A DNA stretch of 64,000 bases from NCBI RefSeq assembly GCF_900605495.1, contig NZ_LR027603.1:497997-561996 (forward strand). Reading direction: 5' to 3'. A program made the translations under genes and the position numbers. Below, piece by piece: positions 7,378 to 16,138 of the stretch. Source of the stretch: Bacilliculturomica massiliensis. GTDB lineage: Bacteria; Bacillota; Clostridia; Peptostreptococcales; Anaerovoracaceae. The notes beneath the pieces are model-generated. The model was not told where the DNA came from and searched no databases. It saw only the letters and a list, made by a program, of their open reading frames with translations. Every line of letters begins with the position of its first letter. The first letter of the stretch is position 1.

Positions 7378-7407
7378 CCGGCCGGCGACGAAAAGGATAA
7401 AAACACT

Positions 7408-7435
7408 TTGACACAGAGCGTATTTGGGGTATAAT
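7408..7435 (+). promoter_or_regulatory. Antitoxin RNA promoter, copy 2
   Basis: TTGACA at 7408-7413 and TATAAT at 7430-7435, spacer 16 bp, as in copy 1. Confidence 0.8.
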
Positions 7436-7441
7436 GAAGTT

Positions 7442-7522
7442 ACAAAAGTGCTGCCGGTAGACGGTTAGCCGTGGTTGGTTAAAAAATAACCGCACCGTGC
7501 TAGGGTTGAGCGGTTATTTTTT
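7442..7522 (+). ncRNA. Predicted antisense RNA antitoxin, copy 2
   Basis: Same organisation as copy 1: start near 7442 and a terminator stem of 7481-7493 with 7510-7522. The sequence just before the stem and the 16-base terminator loop differ from copy 1. Confidence 0.65.
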
Positions 7523-7597
7523 ATGATTCCAATTCAGGATTGCAAGGATCAGTCCGGCAACGCCGAGGATGACCATGAATTCTTCATATGTACTCAT
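7514..7597 (-). CDS. Hol-Tox / type I toxin-like 27-residue membrane peptide, copy 2
   Basis: Encodes the same 27-residue peptide as copy 1 (MSTYEEFMV...NHKK), with the same AAAGGAGGTGA ribosome binding site and the stop codon in the terminator stem. Identical toxins behind slightly different RNA antitoxins mean that each RNA may protect against both toxins if pairing runs through the shared coding part. Function is inferred from family resemblance and layout. Confidence 0.75.
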   Translation of the reverse strand: MSTYEEFMVILGVAGLILAILNWNHKK

Positions 7598-7697
7598 AAG
7601 CCTCACCTCCTTTAAAGCGCGATTGGGATGAAACCCTCCTGCGGCAATAACGAGTGTGCGGCTAACCGCCTGCCGTGTCTCTGACAGCACCATTTAC

Positions 7698-7726
7698 AGT
7701 TTAAGGAAAAACAAACGCAGTGTCAA
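7698..7726 (-). promoter_or_regulatory. Toxin promoter, copy 2
   Basis: TTGACA (7721-7726) and TAAACT (7698-7703) on the minus strand with a 17-bp spacer, as in copy 1. The associated hairpin with a T-run lies at 7714-7759. Confidence 0.7.
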
Positions 7727-7948
7727 CCAGCCTGAAAGGCGGGGCGACACTGCGTTTTTAAGTTGGCATTGAATTTGCGTATTACAGCGCGGGCCGCAGC
7801 GAGCCGAAAGTCGTTCAGCCGCAGCGGCGAAATATTATTTTTGGGTTACAGCAGAAAAGCTGGTCCGGCCGATGCCCGGTCAATGCCGGCCGATGTCCGA
7901 CCTGATGGATCAGGCCGGGTCAGCACCGCGTTTTTTGCCTGACGGCCG

Positions 7949-9676
7949 TTACGCGTCGCGCTCCTTCTGCGGGTATTCCACGTGGAGCAGGTGGTGGATG
8001 TCCTTGGGACGAATATCCTCGTAGATGGCGGACACCTGTGGATTTTCATCGGAATATTTCAGCTGGGCGATGCCGTCGGCGTCGTAGATGCTTTCCGCAC
8101 GCTTTTCTCTGATCTCCATGTTTTTCATGACAGGCTGTCCGGCGCCCACGATGCAGCCGCCGGGGCAGGCCATGACTTCCACGAAATCGTAATAGATCTG
8201 ACCGGCCTTCATCTGTTTGATCAGAGCGTCGGCGTTGGCCAGACCGTGGACCACGGCGATGCGCAGTTCTTTGTCTCCCAGCTCGACCACGGCTTCCTTG
8301 ATGCCCTCCAGGCCGCGGACGCCGCAGTAGGAGATGGACTGGAGCGCTTCGGATGTCTTTTCACCCACGCATTTTCTGATAACGGCTTCCGTTACGCCGC
8401 CCGTTACGCCGAAGAGCAGTCCGGACCCTGAGGCCAGACCGAAGGGCATGTCGGGGGATTCCGGCGGCAGGTTGGGCAGGTCGATACCCGCTTCCTTGAT
8501 CATGCACGCCAGTTCCTGAGTGGTGATGACGATATCCACGTCGCGTTTGCCGTTGTGGATGAACTCGGCCCTGGCCGCCTCAGCTTTCTTGGCGGTGCAG
8601 GGCATGACGGCTACCATAATGGTCTCCTTATCTTTGAACTTCGGCTTTTCCCAATATTTTCTTGAGACCGCTCCCAGCATCTGCATGGGCGATTTGCAGG
8701 TGGAGATATTGTCCAGCAGATCCGGATGCTTTTCTTCCACGAATTTGACCCAGGCGGGGCAGCAGGAGGTGAACATGGGGAAGGGACCGCCGTCCTCCAG
8801 TCTCTTGGTGAATTCATTGGCTTCTTCCACGACGGTCAGGTCGGCGGAGAGGCTGGTGTCGTACACGAAGTCGAAACCCATGCGGTTCAGGGCCGCAAAG
8901 GTCCGGCCTGTGACCAGGGAACCGGCTTCCAGTCCGAATTCCTCGCCCAGAGCCACGCGGACAGCGGGGGCCATCTGGCAGACCACGCGCTTGTCAGGGT
9001 CCATGAGGGCGTCCCAAACCAGCTGCGTCTCGTCTTTGATGGTCAGAGCTGCGGTGGGACATACGGCGGAACACTGACCGCAGGAAACACAGTTCGTTTC
9101 GCTGATGGGCTTGTGGAAGGCCGGCGTCACCACGATATCGGCTCCGCGGTGGGCGAAGTCGAGAACGCCCATGCCCTGCACTTCGGCGCAGACCCGAACG
9201 CAGTCGCCGCAGAGGATACATTTGCCGGGGTCGCGGATGATGGAGGGGCTGGAGGCGTCCACCGGACGCACGGGACGGCAGTCGTCGAAGCGCACGCTGG
9301 TGATCCCCAGACGGGAGGCCAGGGCCCGCAGTTCGCAGTCCTTGTTTTCCGCGCAGGTAGTGCAGTCTCTGCAGTGGTTCGCAAGCAGCAGTTCCATGAT
9401 CATTCTCCTGTGCTTCAGGAGCTTTTTCGTGTTTGTTCTGATGGACATTCCGTCTCTGGGCAGCGTGGAGCAGGCGGCCATAACGCTGCCTCTCTCATCC
9501 TCCACCACGCACATACGGCAGGCGCCATATGTGGAGAGGGAAGAGTGGTAACAGAAGGTGGGAAGATTGATTCCCGTTTTGCGGATGACGTCCAGAATGT
9601 TCTTCTCGCCTTCCAGCTTTACTTTCAGGCCGTCGATCCACATGTATTTTGCGTTGTTGTTCGTCGCTATTTGCAT
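7949..9676 (-). CDS. [FeFe] hydrogenase catalytic subunit HydA
   Basis: 575 residues with the layout of trimeric, electron-bifurcating-type hydrogenases. An N-terminal [2Fe-2S] domain (CYHSSLSTYGACRMC, about 42-56) is followed by a His-Cys3 cluster (HCRDCTTCAENKDC), two [4Fe-4S] clusters (CILCGDCVRVC and CVSCGQCSAVCP) and the H-cluster domain. The H-cluster motifs are TSCCPAW (near 300), MPCTAKKAE (near 356) and MACPGGCIVGAGQP (near 501). The last motif has Ala where GGG is usual. It makes or consumes H2 in the cytoplasm with ferredoxin and NADH. The start has GGAGG upstream, and it is the last gene of hydC-hydB-hydA. Confidence 0.95.
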   Translation of the reverse strand: MQIATNNNAKYMWIDGLKVKLEGEKNILDVIRKTGINLPTFCYHSSLSTYGACRMCVVEDERGSVMAACSTLPRDGMSIRTNTKKLLKHRRMIMELLLANHCRDCTTCAENKDCELRALASRLGITSVRFDDCRPVRPVDASSPSIIRDPGKCILCGDCVRVCAEVQGMGVLDFAHRGADIVVTPAFHKPISETNCVSCGQCSAVCPTAALTIKDETQLVWDALMDPDKRVVCQMAPAVRVALGEEFGLEAGSLVTGRTFAALNRMGFDFVYDTSLSADLTVVEEANEFTKRLEDGGPFPMFTSCCPAWVKFVEEKHPDLLDNISTCKSPMQMLGAVSRKYWEKPKFKDKETIMVAVMPCTAKKAEAARAEFIHNGKRDVDIVITTQELACMIKEAGIDLPNLPPESPDMPFGLASGSGLLFGVTGGVTEAVIRKCVGEKTSEALQSISYCGVRGLEGIKEAVVELGDKELRIAVVHGLANADALIKQMKAGQIYYDFVEVMACPGGCIVGAGQPVMKNMEIREKRAESIYDADGIAQLKYSDENPQVSAIYEDIRPKDIHHLLHVEYPQKERDA

Positions 9677-9680
9677 TGTA

Positions 9681-11564
9681 CTATTCCTCCCCTATGGCGT
9701 TGAAGCTGCAGGCGTCTCTGCAGGCTCCACACTTGATGCACTTGGCCTGGTCGATCACGTGGGGCTCTTTGACTGTGCCCGATATCGCGCCCACGGGGCA
9801 GTTTCTCGCGCACTTGGTGCAGCCCTTGCACTTTTCCGGATCGATGACCAGGGCGGTGAGGGCTTTGCAGACCTTGGTGGGACATTTTTTGTCCACCACG
9901 TGGGCCAGGTATTCGTCCCTGAAATATTTCAGCGTGCTGACGACAGGCAGGGAAGCCGTCTTTCCCAGACCGCAGAGGGCGGTGTCGGTGATGGTCTCCG
10001 CCAGTTCCTGCAGCATATCCAGATCTTCAAGAGTTCCCTTGCCCTGAGTGATCTTTTCCAGGATCTTCAGCATGCGCAGGGTGCCTTCGCGGCAGGGAAC
10101 GCATTTGCCGCAGGATTCTCTCTGGGTAAAGCTCATGAAGAAACGGGCGACCTCGACCATGCAGGTGTCTTCGTCCATGACCACCAGACCGCCGGAGCCG
10201 ATCATGGCGCCGGCCGCTTTCAGGGAGTCAAAGTCCAGGGGCAGGTCCAGGTGTTCGTGATCCAGACAGAGACATCCGCCGGAGGGACCGCCGATCTGAA
10301 CGGCCTTGAACTTCTTCCCGTCTTTGATGCCGCCGCCGATATCGTAGATGATCTCCTTCAGGTTGGTGCCCATGGGGACCTCGATGAGACCCGTGTTGTT
10401 TACGTTTCCGGTGAGGGCGAAGGCTTTGGTTCCCGGGCTGCCCGGCGTGCCCATGGAACGGAACCAGTCCGCGCCGTTCTGGATGATCTTCGGCAGATTG
10501 GCGAAGGTCTCCACATTATTCAGGATAGTGGGCTTGCTGAACAGCCCCTGCTCTACAGTTCTGGGAGGCTTGACCCGGGGCATTCCCCGGTCTCCCTCGA
10601 TGGAAGCCGTCAGAGCGCTGCCTTCTCCGCAGACGAAAGCGCCGGCCCCCTGATTGATGTGGATCTTGAAGCTGAAATCGGAGCCCAGGATATTATCTCC
10701 CAGCAGTCCCCATTCCTCGGCCTGCTTGATGGCGTTTTTCAGCCTTGTGACGGCCAGCGGGTACTCCGCCCGGACGTAGATGAAGCCGTTCTGGGCGCGG
10801 ACCGCCACAGCGGCGATCAGCATGCCCTCCAGCATGCGGTGAGGGTCGCCTTCCATGACGCTTCTGTCCATGAAAGCGCCCGGGTCGCCTTCGTCGCCGT
10901 TGCAGACCACATAGCGTTCTTTTTCAGCCTGGCCGGCCACCTGCTGCCACTTCTTTCCGGTGGGGAAGCCGCCGCCTCCTCTGCCGCGCAGCTTAGAGAG
11001 GACCACCTCGTTGATGACTTCGTCGGAAGACATCTGGAAGAGCGCTTTTGTGAAAGCGCTGTAGCCGCCGATCCCTATGTACTCTGCAATGGATTCCGCG
11101 TCGATGAGTCCGCAGTGTTCGAGGACTTCCCGGCGCTGTTTTTTATAGAAAGGAATGTCTTTTTCCGTGGTGTGCGATTTGCCTTCGAATTGATAGAGAA
11201 GACGTTTTACCGGTTTGCCTTTGATGATGGTGGTCTCAAAGATCTCATCCACGTCCTCCGGTTTTACTTTTACATACAGGATGCCGTAGGGCTCGATGCG
11301 GACCAGGGGTCCCATCTCGCAGAAACCGTGGCAGCCGCTCTTCTTGACGGCCACATGGGGTTCTTCCTCTTTTTCCAGCTCCACGTCCACGAAGGTGTAA
11401 CCGCCCGCCTTGATGCGCTCCTGAAAGGCGGCGAAGATATCCAGGGAGCCGCCGGCTACGCAGCCGGTCCCTCCGCAGACCAGGATCTTCTTGTGCTCCA
11501 GCTTCAGCGTTTTGGCGCATTCCATCTGTCGTTTCTGAAACGCGGCAAGGGATGACATTTTCAT
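9681..11564 (-). CDS. hydB: Hydrogenase flavoprotein subunit HydB (NuoF-like)
   Basis: 627 residues. The N-terminal thioredoxin-like [2Fe-2S] domain (CGGTGCVAGG) is followed by the NuoF FMN/NADH core with GRGGGGFPTGKKW near 192, a [4Fe-4S] motif CGKCVPCREGT near 485, and a C-terminal pair of ferredoxin clusters (CKGCTKCARNCP, CIKCGACRDAC). This is the NAD(P)H-reactive subunit in which bifurcation is thought to take place. One base separates it from the hydC stop codon, and AGGAG precedes the ATG. It is the expected length for HydB of bifurcating hydrogenases. A NADH-dependent formate dehydrogenase subunit is excluded by the HydA gene directly downstream. Confidence 0.94.
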   Translation of the reverse strand: MKMSSLAAFQKRQMECAKTLKLEHKKILVCGGTGCVAGGSLDIFAAFQERIKAGGYTFVDVELEKEEEPHVAVKKSGCHGFCEMGPLVRIEPYGILYVKVKPEDVDEIFETTIIKGKPVKRLLYQFEGKSHTTEKDIPFYKKQRREVLEHCGLIDAESIAEYIGIGGYSAFTKALFQMSSDEVINEVVLSKLRGRGGGGFPTGKKWQQVAGQAEKERYVVCNGDEGDPGAFMDRSVMEGDPHRMLEGMLIAAVAVRAQNGFIYVRAEYPLAVTRLKNAIKQAEEWGLLGDNILGSDFSFKIHINQGAGAFVCGEGSALTASIEGDRGMPRVKPPRTVEQGLFSKPTILNNVETFANLPKIIQNGADWFRSMGTPGSPGTKAFALTGNVNNTGLIEVPMGTNLKEIIYDIGGGIKDGKKFKAVQIGGPSGGCLCLDHEHLDLPLDFDSLKAAGAMIGSGGLVVMDEDTCMVEVARFFMSFTQRESCGKCVPCREGTLRMLKILEKITQGKGTLEDLDMLQELAETITDTALCGLGKTASLPVVSTLKYFRDEYLAHVVDKKCPTKVCKALTALVIDPEKCKGCTKCARNCPVGAISGTVKEPHVIDQAKCIKCGACRDACSFNAIGEE

Positions 11565-11565
11565 A

Positions 11566-12042
11566 TTACTTGTCTCCTTTCAGCTCGTTTAAGAGGGCGG
11601 TGGTCTTTTCCGGCGTCATGGCCGGATAGACCTTATCGTTTACGGTGAGAACGGGAGCCAGACCGCAGGCGCCCAGACATGATACGATGTCCACCGTGAA
11701 TTCCATGTCATCCGTGGTGTGCTTCTGATCGCTGAGACCCAGCTCTTTTCTCAGGGTCGCCAGGATCGGACCGGATTTTCTGACGTGACAGGCAGTGCCG
11801 TCGCAGACTTTGATGAGGTATTTGCCCTTGGGCTCCAGCGAGAAATTGTCGTAGAAGGTGGCCACGCTGTAGATCTTCGCTTCGCTCAGGCCGAGCTTCT
11901 CCGCCACATAGGTCAGCACGTCGGCGGGCAGGTAGCGATAGTACTTCTGAACATCCTGTAAGATCGAGATGACGGAGGATTGATCGGAACCGTATGACTG
12001 GAGAATCTGATCTACCTCGGGATAGGCGTCCTTTTTAGGCAT
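11566..12042 (-). CDS. hydC: Hydrogenase subunit HydC (NuoE-like [2Fe-2S] protein)
   Basis: 158 residues of the NuoE / 24 kDa thioredoxin-like ferredoxin family. The [2Fe-2S] ligands are visible as CDGTACHV and CLGACGLAP, and the N-terminal helical part (ISILQDVQKYYRYLP...SVATFY) is typical. It passes electrons between the flavin of HydB and the rest of the complex. It is the first gene of the operon, with a consensus promoter at 12199-12227 and a structured leader of about 150 nt. Confidence 0.94.
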   Translation of the reverse strand: MPKKDAYPEVDQILQSYGSDQSSVISILQDVQKYYRYLPADVLTYVAEKLGLSEAKIYSVATFYDNFSLEPKGKYLIKVCDGTACHVRKSGPILATLRKELGLSDQKHTTDDMEFTVDIVSCLGACGLAPVLTVNDKVYPAMTPEKTTALLNELKGDK

Positions 12043-12128
12043 GTTTCTTTGTCCTTTCTTTTGAGATGTGACAGCCGCGGATCATATCGATCTGTGCGGC
12101 GAAAGATGAGTGTATGCTGTTTTCACTG

Positions 12129-12185
12129 CCCGGGGATCCCCGGGTTTTGTAACGTCCAATTGCTGAAGATCAACTGCACGTTACA
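12129..12185 (-). promoter_or_regulatory. Dyads in the hyd leader
   Basis: Two perfect inverted repeats lie just inside the predicted hyd transcript: the 16-bp palindrome CCCGGGGATCCCCGGG at 12129-12144, and TGTAACGT (12148-12155) with ACGTTACA (12178-12185). They could be operator sites or RNA hairpins. A redox regulator such as Rex would be logical, but the sequence is not a clear Rex site. Confidence 0.45.
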
Positions 12186-12198
12186 CTAGTATAGGATA

Positions 12199-12227
12199 AG
12201 TATATATATAGGTAAAACTCTTGTCAA
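12199..12227 (-). promoter_or_regulatory. Promoter of hydCBA
   Basis: TTGACA (12222-12227) and TATACT (12199-12204) on the minus strand with a 17-bp spacer. The start would be near 12192, leaving a leader of about 150 nt. The rest of 12043-12426 is AT-rich, non-coding and holds one further small inverted repeat near 12371-12398. Confidence 0.75.
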
Positions 12228-12426
12228 AGGAAAATGTGAAATAAAAGACAAAAAACAAATAATACCACATTTTCAGCTCGAAAACATGGTATTATAATGA
12301 ATAATTTTGGAGATATAATCAAAAAAGAGATTTTTCTTCTGACATATATCCTGCTGCAAATGCGCCACAGACTGCGGTTTTTTTTCGTTTCGACCGCAGG
12401 GATTACAGAACGGGACCATGCCCGAT

Positions 12427-13608
12427 CTATTCTATGGAGCTGATCCTGCGCACGATAAAGAGCTTGAGAATGGCTGCGATGGGCACCGCCAGAAGCATGC
12501 CCACGATGCCGAAATAAGCCCCGCCTACGGTCACTGCAAGCAGGACGAACACCGGGTGGAGTCCGATGCTGTCGCCTACGATCCTGGGGGCGATCAGCGT
12601 GCTGTCCGCCTGCTGGATCACGAAGAGGACCACCACCGCAAGCACGGCCTGCATGGGATTGCCCGCCAGCAGCCCGACGACGGCCGCTGGCACCATGCCC
12701 ATGATGGGGCCGAAGTAGGGGATGATGTTGCATATTCCGGCGAAGCAGCCGATGAAGACGGCGAAGTCAAGATTGATCAGCGTCAGGCCCACAGAGGAGA
12801 GGACGGCGACGATGAGTCCGTCCAGCAGCTGGCCCCGGAGAAACTTGGCGATCACGATGTTCACGTCGTGGAGGTTTTCCGACAGACGGGCGTTTTTTTC
12901 CATGGGCAGCAGCAGGTGCAGAGTCTTTCGCCAGAGCCCCAGGAAAAAATCCCGGTCGATGAGGACGTAGATGCAGACCACCACGCCCAGCACCACGTTC
13001 AGCACGCTGCCGCCGAAGCCCGCTACCCGGTCGATGACGGCGCCGGCGTTGAAGTTGTCGCTGAGCCAGCCCGTGACCGTCTGAATGATCTCCTGCAGCT
13101 TGAGCTCAAGACCGCTGTTGGGCAGCTGTCTGATAATATCGCTGAGCATCTGCTCGTATTCTTTAAAATACATGACGATGCTGCCTACCATGCGGTCCAT
13201 GCTGGTGAAGACCAGCTGGCCCATGATCAGCACGAAGAAGGCGTAGATCACCAGCCCCAGGACTGCAAGGATCAGCAGAAAGGTCAGCAGAATGGAGAGG
13301 GTCCGGACCTGCTTTTCCCGCTTCGCCTGCTTCAGAGGGTCGGCGTGCTCCACGTTGATGAGCCGCTTCATAACCCGGCGGTTTACGATATCCACCAGCG
13401 GACTGAGGAGGTAGGCGAGGATCAGACCGATCCACAGGGGAGACAGGGTGGCGGCCAGCCCGCCGATGATGCCGCCGGCGGTTCCCAGCACGGCGCCCAG
13501 ATTGGCCAGAATCAGATAGACCGCGTAAAGCATTACCGCGGTGATGATGACGAACAGGCTTGTCTTTATGTATTTTTCATCGTCCAGAAGTTCTTTCAGT
13601 TTTCTCAT
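12427..13608 (-). CDS. AI-2E-family (PerM/YdiK-type) membrane permease
   Basis: About 393 residues with the AI-2E transporter family pattern: N-terminal helices (YIKTSLFVIITAVMLYAVYLIL, GGIIGGLAATLSPLWIGLILAYLLSPLV), a long amphipathic middle part and the conserved C-terminal block PYFGPIMGMVPAAVVGLL...VLFVIQQ..DSTLIAPRIVG...GLHPVFVLLAVTVGG. Family members export autoinducer-2 or act as Na+/H+ antiporters; most, including this one, have unknown substrates. I chose ATG at 13608 (MRKLKELL); the upstream extension is Arg/Pro-rich and atypical. It is divergent from the kinase at 13895. Confidence 0.9.
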   Translation of the reverse strand: MRKLKELLDDEKYIKTSLFVIITAVMLYAVYLILANLGAVLGTAGGIIGGLAATLSPLWIGLILAYLLSPLVDIVNRRVMKRLINVEHADPLKQAKREKQVRTLSILLTFLLILAVLGLVIYAFFVLIMGQLVFTSMDRMVGSIVMYFKEYEQMLSDIIRQLPNSGLELKLQEIIQTVTGWLSDNFNAGAVIDRVAGFGGSVLNVVLGVVVCIYVLIDRDFFLGLWRKTLHLLLPMEKNARLSENLHDVNIVIAKFLRGQLLDGLIVAVLSSVGLTLINLDFAVFIGCFAGICNIIPYFGPIMGMVPAAVVGLLAGNPMQAVLAVVVLFVIQQADSTLIAPRIVGDSIGLHPVFVLLAVTVGGAYFGIVGMLLAVPIAAILKLFIVRRISSIE

Positions 13609-13709
13609 TTGGAGGCGGATCCCCTTTCTGCTGCACCGGTTTACACGGATCTGTGCGGCGCGGTCCGGCGGCGGCCGGGACAAAGCTGCGGCGCCGCTGA
13701 AAATGCGTG

Positions 13710-13745
13710 TTGCACATTCCCCGAAAAAGATAGTATTATTATAAT
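13710..13745 (+). promoter_or_regulatory. Possible promoter of the sensory cluster
   Basis: TTGCAC at 13710-13715 with TATTAT at 13734 (18 bp) or TATAAT at 13740-13745. The leader to the TTG start at 13895 would be about 140 nt and GC-rich. Confidence 0.45.
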
Positions 13746-13894
13746 CAATAAGCAGAAAGTTAGCAATTTTTTTCGTGCGACAAAGACAAAGGAGCCGGCG
13801 GACCCGGCCGTCATTGCTGACGGCGGTCCGGCGGTTGCGGGCGCAGCCACCGCCCGCAGCTGGGACGCACTGCGGCTGAGAGGAGGAACGCGGC

Positions 13895-15187
13895 TTGAGC
13901 GCGATGGGTTATATCAATGTTTCTCTTGAAATATGGGGCTGTGTGCTGTCTCTTGTGGTGGCCGTGTGTCTCGTCGTGGGCCAACGGCCGCGGGCCGTGC
14001 TCGATCGTCTTTTTTTGAGACTGCTGGCGTGCAACGCAGTCATTTTACTGTGCGACGCGGCCGCCTGGCTGTTCAAGGGACGGCTGGATCCGGTCAGCTG
14101 GTGGGGCGTGCGGATATCGAATTTCTGTGTGTTTGCTCTGGGCTATGTGCTGCTGGCCTTTTTTACCCATTACCTCACCGTGTATCTCGGCCGGCGTGCC
14201 CGCGTTTCCACAGTTCCGCTCCGGCTGATCTGCATCATGTGTGTGATCTCCCTCGTCCTGGTGATCCTGTCCCAATTCAAACACTTCTTTTATATGATCG
14301 ACGATCAGAATGTCTACTGCCGGCAGGAATGGTTCTGGCTTTCCCAGGTAGGCGGGATCTTTGGCATGTGCATAAACGCCGGGCTTCTGATCCGATACCG
14401 CAGTGCGGTGGATCATCGGGAGGCGGCTGCGCTGTGGTCCTATATCCTGCTGCCCATACTGGCCATGTGCGTTCAGATCTTTGTATACGGCGTAGCCCTG
14501 CTCAATTTATCCACCACCATTTCCATTTTAGTGATCTTTTTATTTATTCAGGTGGAGCAGTCCCGGCGCACGAGGGAGCGCGAGCTGGAGCTGACCCAGA
14601 TGCGTATTTCGGTCATGCTCAGCCAGATACAGCCGCACTTCCTTTATAATGTGCTGTCGGCGATCAAAGGGCTGTGCGTCACCGATCCGTGCCGTGCTGA
14701 AAAAGCGGTGGACAGCTTTTCAGCGTTTCTCCGGGGCAATATGAATTCGCTGGCCGCTCAGGAGCTGATCCCCTTTTCCCAGGAACTGAAGCATTGTCAA
14801 ACGTATCTGGAGCTGGAACAGCTGCGCTTCGGCGAGCGGGTAAAGGCGGAATGGGATCTGCAGGCGACGGATTTTATGATTCCCACGCTGACCCTGCAGC
14901 CCATTGTGGAAAATGCCGTGCGTCACGGTCTGACAAAAAGCAGAAAGGGCGGGACCGTGAGGATCCGCACCGAGGACGGGGGCGGGGGATGGAGGATCAC
15001 GGTGACCGACGACGGGGTCGGTTTCGATCCGCAGAAGAAGTGCGATGACGGCCGGCGCCACACGGGGATCGAAAATGTGCGCATGCGGCTGAACGGCCAG
15101 TGCGGCGGCGCTCTGACCATACGGAGCGCGCCGGGCGAAGGAACCAGCGCGGAGATATATATTCCAAAGGAGATGACGAAAACGTGA
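13895..15187 (+). CDS. LytS/NarX-type membrane sensor histidine kinase
   Basis: 430 residues. About the first 215 hold six or seven membrane helices. A short coiled linker (SRRTRERELELTQMRISVML) leads to the His_kinase domain with QIQPHFLYNVLSAIKGL, in which His near residue 247 is the phosphorylation site. The HATPase domain shows PIVENAVRHGL near 337 and DDGVGFDP near 371. The start is taken as TTG at 13895, because AGGAGG lies 8 bases upstream; ATG at 13904 is further away. Its stop overlaps the start of the response regulator, so they form a two-component pair. The signal is unknown; there is no large extracellular domain. Confidence 0.9.
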   Translation: MSAMGYINVSLEIWGCVLSLVVAVCLVVGQRPRAVLDRLFLRLLACNAVILLCDAAAWLFKGRLDPVSWWGVRISNFCVFALGYVLLAFFTHYLTVYLGRRARVSTVPLRLICIMCVISLVLVILSQFKHFFYMIDDQNVYCRQEWFWLSQVGGIFGMCINAGLLIRYRSAVDHREAAALWSYILLPILAMCVQIFVYGVALLNLSTTISILVIFLFIQVEQSRRTRERELELTQMRISVMLSQIQPHFLYNVLSAIKGLCVTDPCRAEKAVDSFSAFLRGNMNSLAAQELIPFSQELKHCQTYLELEQLRFGERVKAEWDLQATDFMIPTLTLQPIVENAVRHGLTKSRKGGTVRIRTEDGGGGWRITVTDDGVGFDPQKKCDDGRRHTGIENVRMRLNGQCGGALTIRSAPGEGTSAEIYIPKEMTKT

Positions 15188-15984
15188 GCATGACGATAAT
15201 GGCCGTAGATGATGAGCCCATCGCTCTTGACGTGCTGTGCCGGGCGATCCTTGAGACTGAGCCTGACTGTTCGCTGTTCCCTTTTACCGATCCGTGGACC
15301 GCGCTGGAAGAGGTGCGCCGGGGATCCTTTTATCCGGACGTGGCCTTTTTGGATGTGGAGATGTTCGACATGACTGGGCTGGAACTGGCCAAGCGTCTCA
15401 AAGATATCCACGGCGGCGTGAATATCGTGTTCGCCACAGGATATCCGGAGTACATGGGGGAAGCCTTCCACATGCACGCGTCAGGTTATATTTTAAAACC
15501 CGCGGCGCCGGAAAATGTCCGTCGGGAGCTGGACGACCTGCGGCGCCCGGTAAAGCGTCAGGACGACGGGCGTCTGCGGGTGCAGTGCTTCGGCAATTTT
15601 GAAGTGTTTTTCCGCGGCCGGCCGCTGAACTTTTCCCGCAGCAAAACGAAGGAACTGTTGGCGTATCTTGTGAATCGCCGCGGTGCGGTGTGCACCGTGC
15701 GTGAACTGGCCGCCGTGCTTTGGGAGGACAAACCCAATTCCCCTGCGCTGCAGAGCCATCTGCGGCAGTTGGTCAAGGATCTCACCGATACGCTGGCGGC
15801 TGCGGATGTTCACGGAGTACTGCTTAAGAGACGCGGCCGTCTGGCCGTGATGCCGGACGCCTTTTCCTGCGACTATTATGACTTCATTCACGGGGACGTG
15901 CGGATGGTAAACGCCTATATGGGCGAATATATGGCCCAGTACAGCTGGGCGGAATTCGTCGTCGGCTATCTGGATCGGCGCTGA
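15184..15984 (+). CDS. Response regulator with receiver and SARP/OmpR-like winged-helix output
   Basis: About 266 residues. The receiver (1-115) has AVDDEP, the phospho-acceptor Asp in VAFLDVEMFDMTGLELAKRL and Lys in GYILKPA. The output part starts LRVQCFGNFEVFFRGRPLNFSRSKTKELLAYLV, which is the winged helix seen in SARP-type activators, followed by LQSHLRQLVKDL. It lacks the long BTAD region of full SARPs. I chose GTG at 15184, which overlaps the kinase stop (GTGA); ATG at 15190 is an alternative. It probably controls the surface-protein genes downstream or its own operon. Confidence 0.87.
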   Translation: MSMTIMAVDDEPIALDVLCRAILETEPDCSLFPFTDPWTALEEVRRGSFYPDVAFLDVEMFDMTGLELAKRLKDIHGGVNIVFATGYPEYMGEAFHMHASGYILKPAAPENVRRELDDLRRPVKRQDDGRLRVQCFGNFEVFFRGRPLNFSRSKTKELLAYLVNRRGAVCTVRELAAVLWEDKPNSPALQSHLRQLVKDLTDTLAAADVHGVLLKRRGRLAVMPDAFSCDYYDFIHGDVRMVNAYMGEYMAQYSWAEFVVGYLDRR

Positions 15985-16010
15985 AGCCCATCCTGCTCGC
16001 TTTTTTTGGT

Positions 16011-16045
16011 CCGGCCTTATCTTTTTCAGGATAGGCCGGTTTTTT
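16011..16045 (+). terminator. Terminator after the two-component genes
   Basis: Stem CCGGCC...GGCCGG with an extended TTATC/GATA part and a following TTTTTT. It separates the kinase/regulator pair from the pseudo-receiver and downstream genes, which may need read-through or their own promoter. Confidence 0.75.
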
Positions 16046-16138
16046 GTTACGCTTTTGTTACGGTAAAGGAGCTATGCTGAGACCAGATAAACCCATGTTT
16101 CATCGGAAACAGGCGGTAAGCGAAAAAGGAGACGCGTC

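Larger units (their letters stand above)
7378..7851. repeat. Tandem repeat unit 2 carrying a type I toxin-antitoxin module
   Basis: Second copy of the unit described at 6806-7278, shifted by 572-573 bp. The toxin coding part is identical at the base level in what I could compare, whereas the loop and the antitoxin 5' region carry several changes. This is consistent with divergence of the RNA specificity. Confidence 0.88.

Noticed and set aside
9558-11555. A 665-codon open frame on the plus strand opposite hydB
   Set aside because: It mirrors the codon bias of hydB, has no family motifs, and lies wholly inside clearly coding minus-strand genes.
12224-12733. Open frame across the start of the AI-2E gene region and hyd promoter
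   Set aside because: It runs out of frame through the conserved end of the permease gene and into an AT-rich promoter region.
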